A DNA stretch of 64,000 nt from Bradysia coprophila. Lineage: Eukaryota; Arthropoda; Insecta; Diptera; Sciaridae. The notes beneath the pieces are model-generated. The model ran no database searches. It saw only the letters and a list, made by a program, of their open reading frames with translations, and was not told the DNA's origin. The first letter of the stretch is position 1, and each line of letters begins with the position of its first letter. The position numbers and the translations under genes are program-made. The stretch lies in assembly GCF_014529535.1 (NCBI RefSeq), contig NW_023503423.1, forward strand, positions 6,310,473 through 6,374,472, in the 5' to 3' direction. This document shows, one piece after another, positions 61,949 through 64,000 of the stretch.

Positions 61949-62143
61949 TGGTCTAGAAGTTAACGATCAACGTTTACAACTCAATTTTTGACTTTACTCA
62001 TTCTTAAACTTATTGTACAACGTGCTATAAGGGGAGCTTTATTCCCTATTGACTAACAACTAAAGCTCCACTTAAAGCGCGTTGAACAATAAGTTTGTGA
62101 ATGAGAAATATCAAAAACTAAGTTGTAAACGTTGGTCGTTAAT
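61949..62143. repeat. Palindromic MITE, about 195 bp
   Basis: GAAGTTAACGATCAACGTTT, ACAACTCAATTTTTGA and TTAAACTTATTGTACAACG on the left are mirrored by CGTTGAACAATAAGTTTG, CAAAAACTAAGTTGT and AAACGTTGGTCGTTAATTTC on the right, with a loop around 62035-62055. Non-coding. Confidence 0.7.
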
Positions 62144-64000
62144 TTCTACACTAAAAATGAACCTTTTGACAAATTTCTTTCTCATGCTTAAAACTGCCCT
62201 CAAAAGTATCATATCGATATACTCGAACTTAGTCTTCTTTTATCCAAATGACTATTATGCAAATTAATTACCTGTCCCCAATGAACGTCAACACAAGGTA
62301 TGGCCGAATGTCAAACTTCGTATGTAGCGGAGGACATAGCGATTTCATATAAACAAACTCACCTCTCATGAGACCATATCTGGTTTATACTTTCATTGCC
62401 TGTCCCGACCTGATTAAAATTCGATTTTTTTGTAGAGTGGAAATTGAAATTTTGTTCCTAAAAGGTCAGGTAACCTAACAATCTGTCAATTTAGGTGAAA
62501 ATATTGTATGTCAGGTCGAATCAGATTTTGTATAAGTTCAGGGCAGGTCGTATTTCATATGGAATCAGGTAAACAGGTATTTCAGATCAGGCATCAGGTT
62601 GTTTCAAGGATTCGAATTTGAAGAACAGACTGGAGTGATGATATGAAGAAAATTCGAAAACTTTTACTTGTCAATTTTAAACAGAAACTGCGTCACTGCT
62701 AAGAAAATCTCTATCTGGACAACTTCCAATGGTTTCGAGTTCGGTCAGGCTGTTGGGGATAATATGTTCGAACAGACATTTGAATAAAAAGCACCGTCAT
62801 TTCAAAAAAACTTCAAATTTATTCAGAAAAATTAAAGTAAATTGGACATTTTTTCAAAATTATTTTTTTTATGTTTTGCATTATTACATTATTTATATGA
62901 TAGTTTTCTATATTCGAATTTTTCTTTTTCTTTTTTTTTTCTTTCCAAAAACAAAATCTAATTCCTTAAATTTTTTTTTTGCTTTGCTTCAAAGTTTCGG
63001 TTATTTCAAATTTCTTTTTTTTTATCCCAAAAACATGAACAAAGTAAATTACATTTATTTTTATTATTTTTAAAATTTTTAAACTTTTATTTTGGATTTT
63101 TTATTTTCATTAAATATTTAACTTTTTTTTCCTTTTATTTATTTAATAATGTAGAAATATTGAGGTAGTTTTTAAAATATATATTTTTTTCTTGTGTTTA
63201 AATATGGTGCATCGGTGTGTGTGTAGTGTAAATTAATTTCTTTTTTTTATGTCAAGTGTACGTTTTTTTATATTTTTGATTTTTTTTTTGTCATTTAAAT
63301 TTAATGCTTTTTGTTATTAAATATAATAAAAGTAGAAAATCGAAATGGTAATATAAATATAGATAATTATATAAATAATATAAAACGGTAAGATTGGGGT
63401 TGCATTTTATTGAATTTGATTTAGTTTTGGTTTTGTTTTTTAAAAAAAGATTGATTTGTCAAAATAATTTTTCTTCATTTGTTCGTTTTTATTGATTAAA
63501 AATTTGTTATTTACTTTATTGTCTATTGTATATAAATTGTTTGTATAATATTATGTTGTAAATCTCAGGTGTTTGTCGTTTATTAATTGCATTTCTGGTG
63601 TAATTTTTTTTTTCTATTGATAAACAAATAAAAAACTTATTTTTTTCCAGTTTATTTATTTAAAAAATTTAAACAAAAAACTGAAACAACAAAATTTTTG
63701 TACATAAATCAAATCAACAAAATACTTATTAAGTTTATTGAAATCGATACAGAGATGGTCACACACTTCGACAGGAATATAAAACTATTATCACACAGGC
63801 AGACCGAAGTGTGAACCATTCTATCGAAATCAACGATGCGCTTCGTTTTTTTTTGTTTTGTTTAAATAATTCAGCTTCCCCAACGAAGAAAAATAAAAGA
63901 AATGAAAAATTTCAGTTTTTTAAATAAAAAAAACCAACCGATTCAATATGATAATGTTTTTATAAAATAATTTTTTATGCTTTAATCTTCTCTATTTAGG
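62144..64000. other. AT-rich, low-complexity end of window
   Basis: At 62390-62600 a tract repeats GGTCAGGT/CATCAGGT/CAGATCAGG words, recalling the CAGAT-rich element at 44.6 kb. From about 62860 to 63720 the sequence is almost pure A/T with long T runs. At about 63750-63820, ATGGTCACACACTTCG and CGAAGTGTGAACCATT form a small hairpin. No gene was seen. Confidence 0.5.

Overview
This is an AT-rich nuclear segment from an animal, most likely an insect. The genes are split by short GT-AG introns, the proteins read as insect homologues (a ZAD zinc-finger protein, insect-type potassium-dependent Na/Ca exchangers, mitochondrial citrate synthase), and the intergenic DNA is full of MITEs, foldback elements and retroelement debris. 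A lower dipteran is my best guess, but nothing in the sequence fixes the species. No prokaryotic operon, CRISPR array, rRNA or convincing functional tRNA was seen.

Layout. 1-3.3 kb: repeats, including a 1.4 kb terminal-inverted-repeat element with a palindromic MITE and a tRNA-like segment inside it. 3.4-5.0 kb (+): prenylcysteine oxidase, four exons. 5.0-9.5 kb: intergenic, with two neighbouring palindromic elements and a MITE bounded by an 8-bp target duplication. 9.6-12.4 kb (+): an NCKX-type exchanger, nine exons. 13.2-14.3 kb: copy 1 of a dispersed repeat called family R here. 15.5-19.3 kb (-): a second, diverged NCKX paralogue, so the two exchangers lie tail to tail; its 5' end is unresolved. 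19.3-27.9 kb: gene-poor, with inverted repeats and a clear small hAT-like insertion. 27.9-32.6 kb (+): a ZAD protein with ten C2H2 fingers, eleven exons and two repeat-rich introns. 33.8-34.7 kb: a repeat element followed by a 109-bp tandem array. 37.0-38.1 kb (+): a homologue of plant pathogen-related proteins (SnoaL/NTF2-like). 38.3-39.3 kb (-): COA7, a Sel1-repeat mitochondrial assembly factor, convergent with the previous gene. 40.1-40.4 kb (-): 3' fragment of a non-LTR retrotransposon. 41.8-43.1 kb (-): an intronless F-box/LRR protein. 44.5-47.3 kb: stacked mobile elements. 48.5-60.8 kb (-): mitochondrial citrate synthase, eight exons, with a 10 kb first intron holding family R copy 3 and a young-looking mariner-like element. 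61-64 kb: repeats and AT-rich DNA.

The genes do not form a pathway. COA7 and citrate synthase are both mitochondrial, and the exchangers form a paralogous pair, but the rest look like unrelated neighbours. Exon boundaries were read by eye from splice sites, reading-frame phase and family similarity. Where exon lengths and phases close exactly, boundaries should be right to within a base or two.
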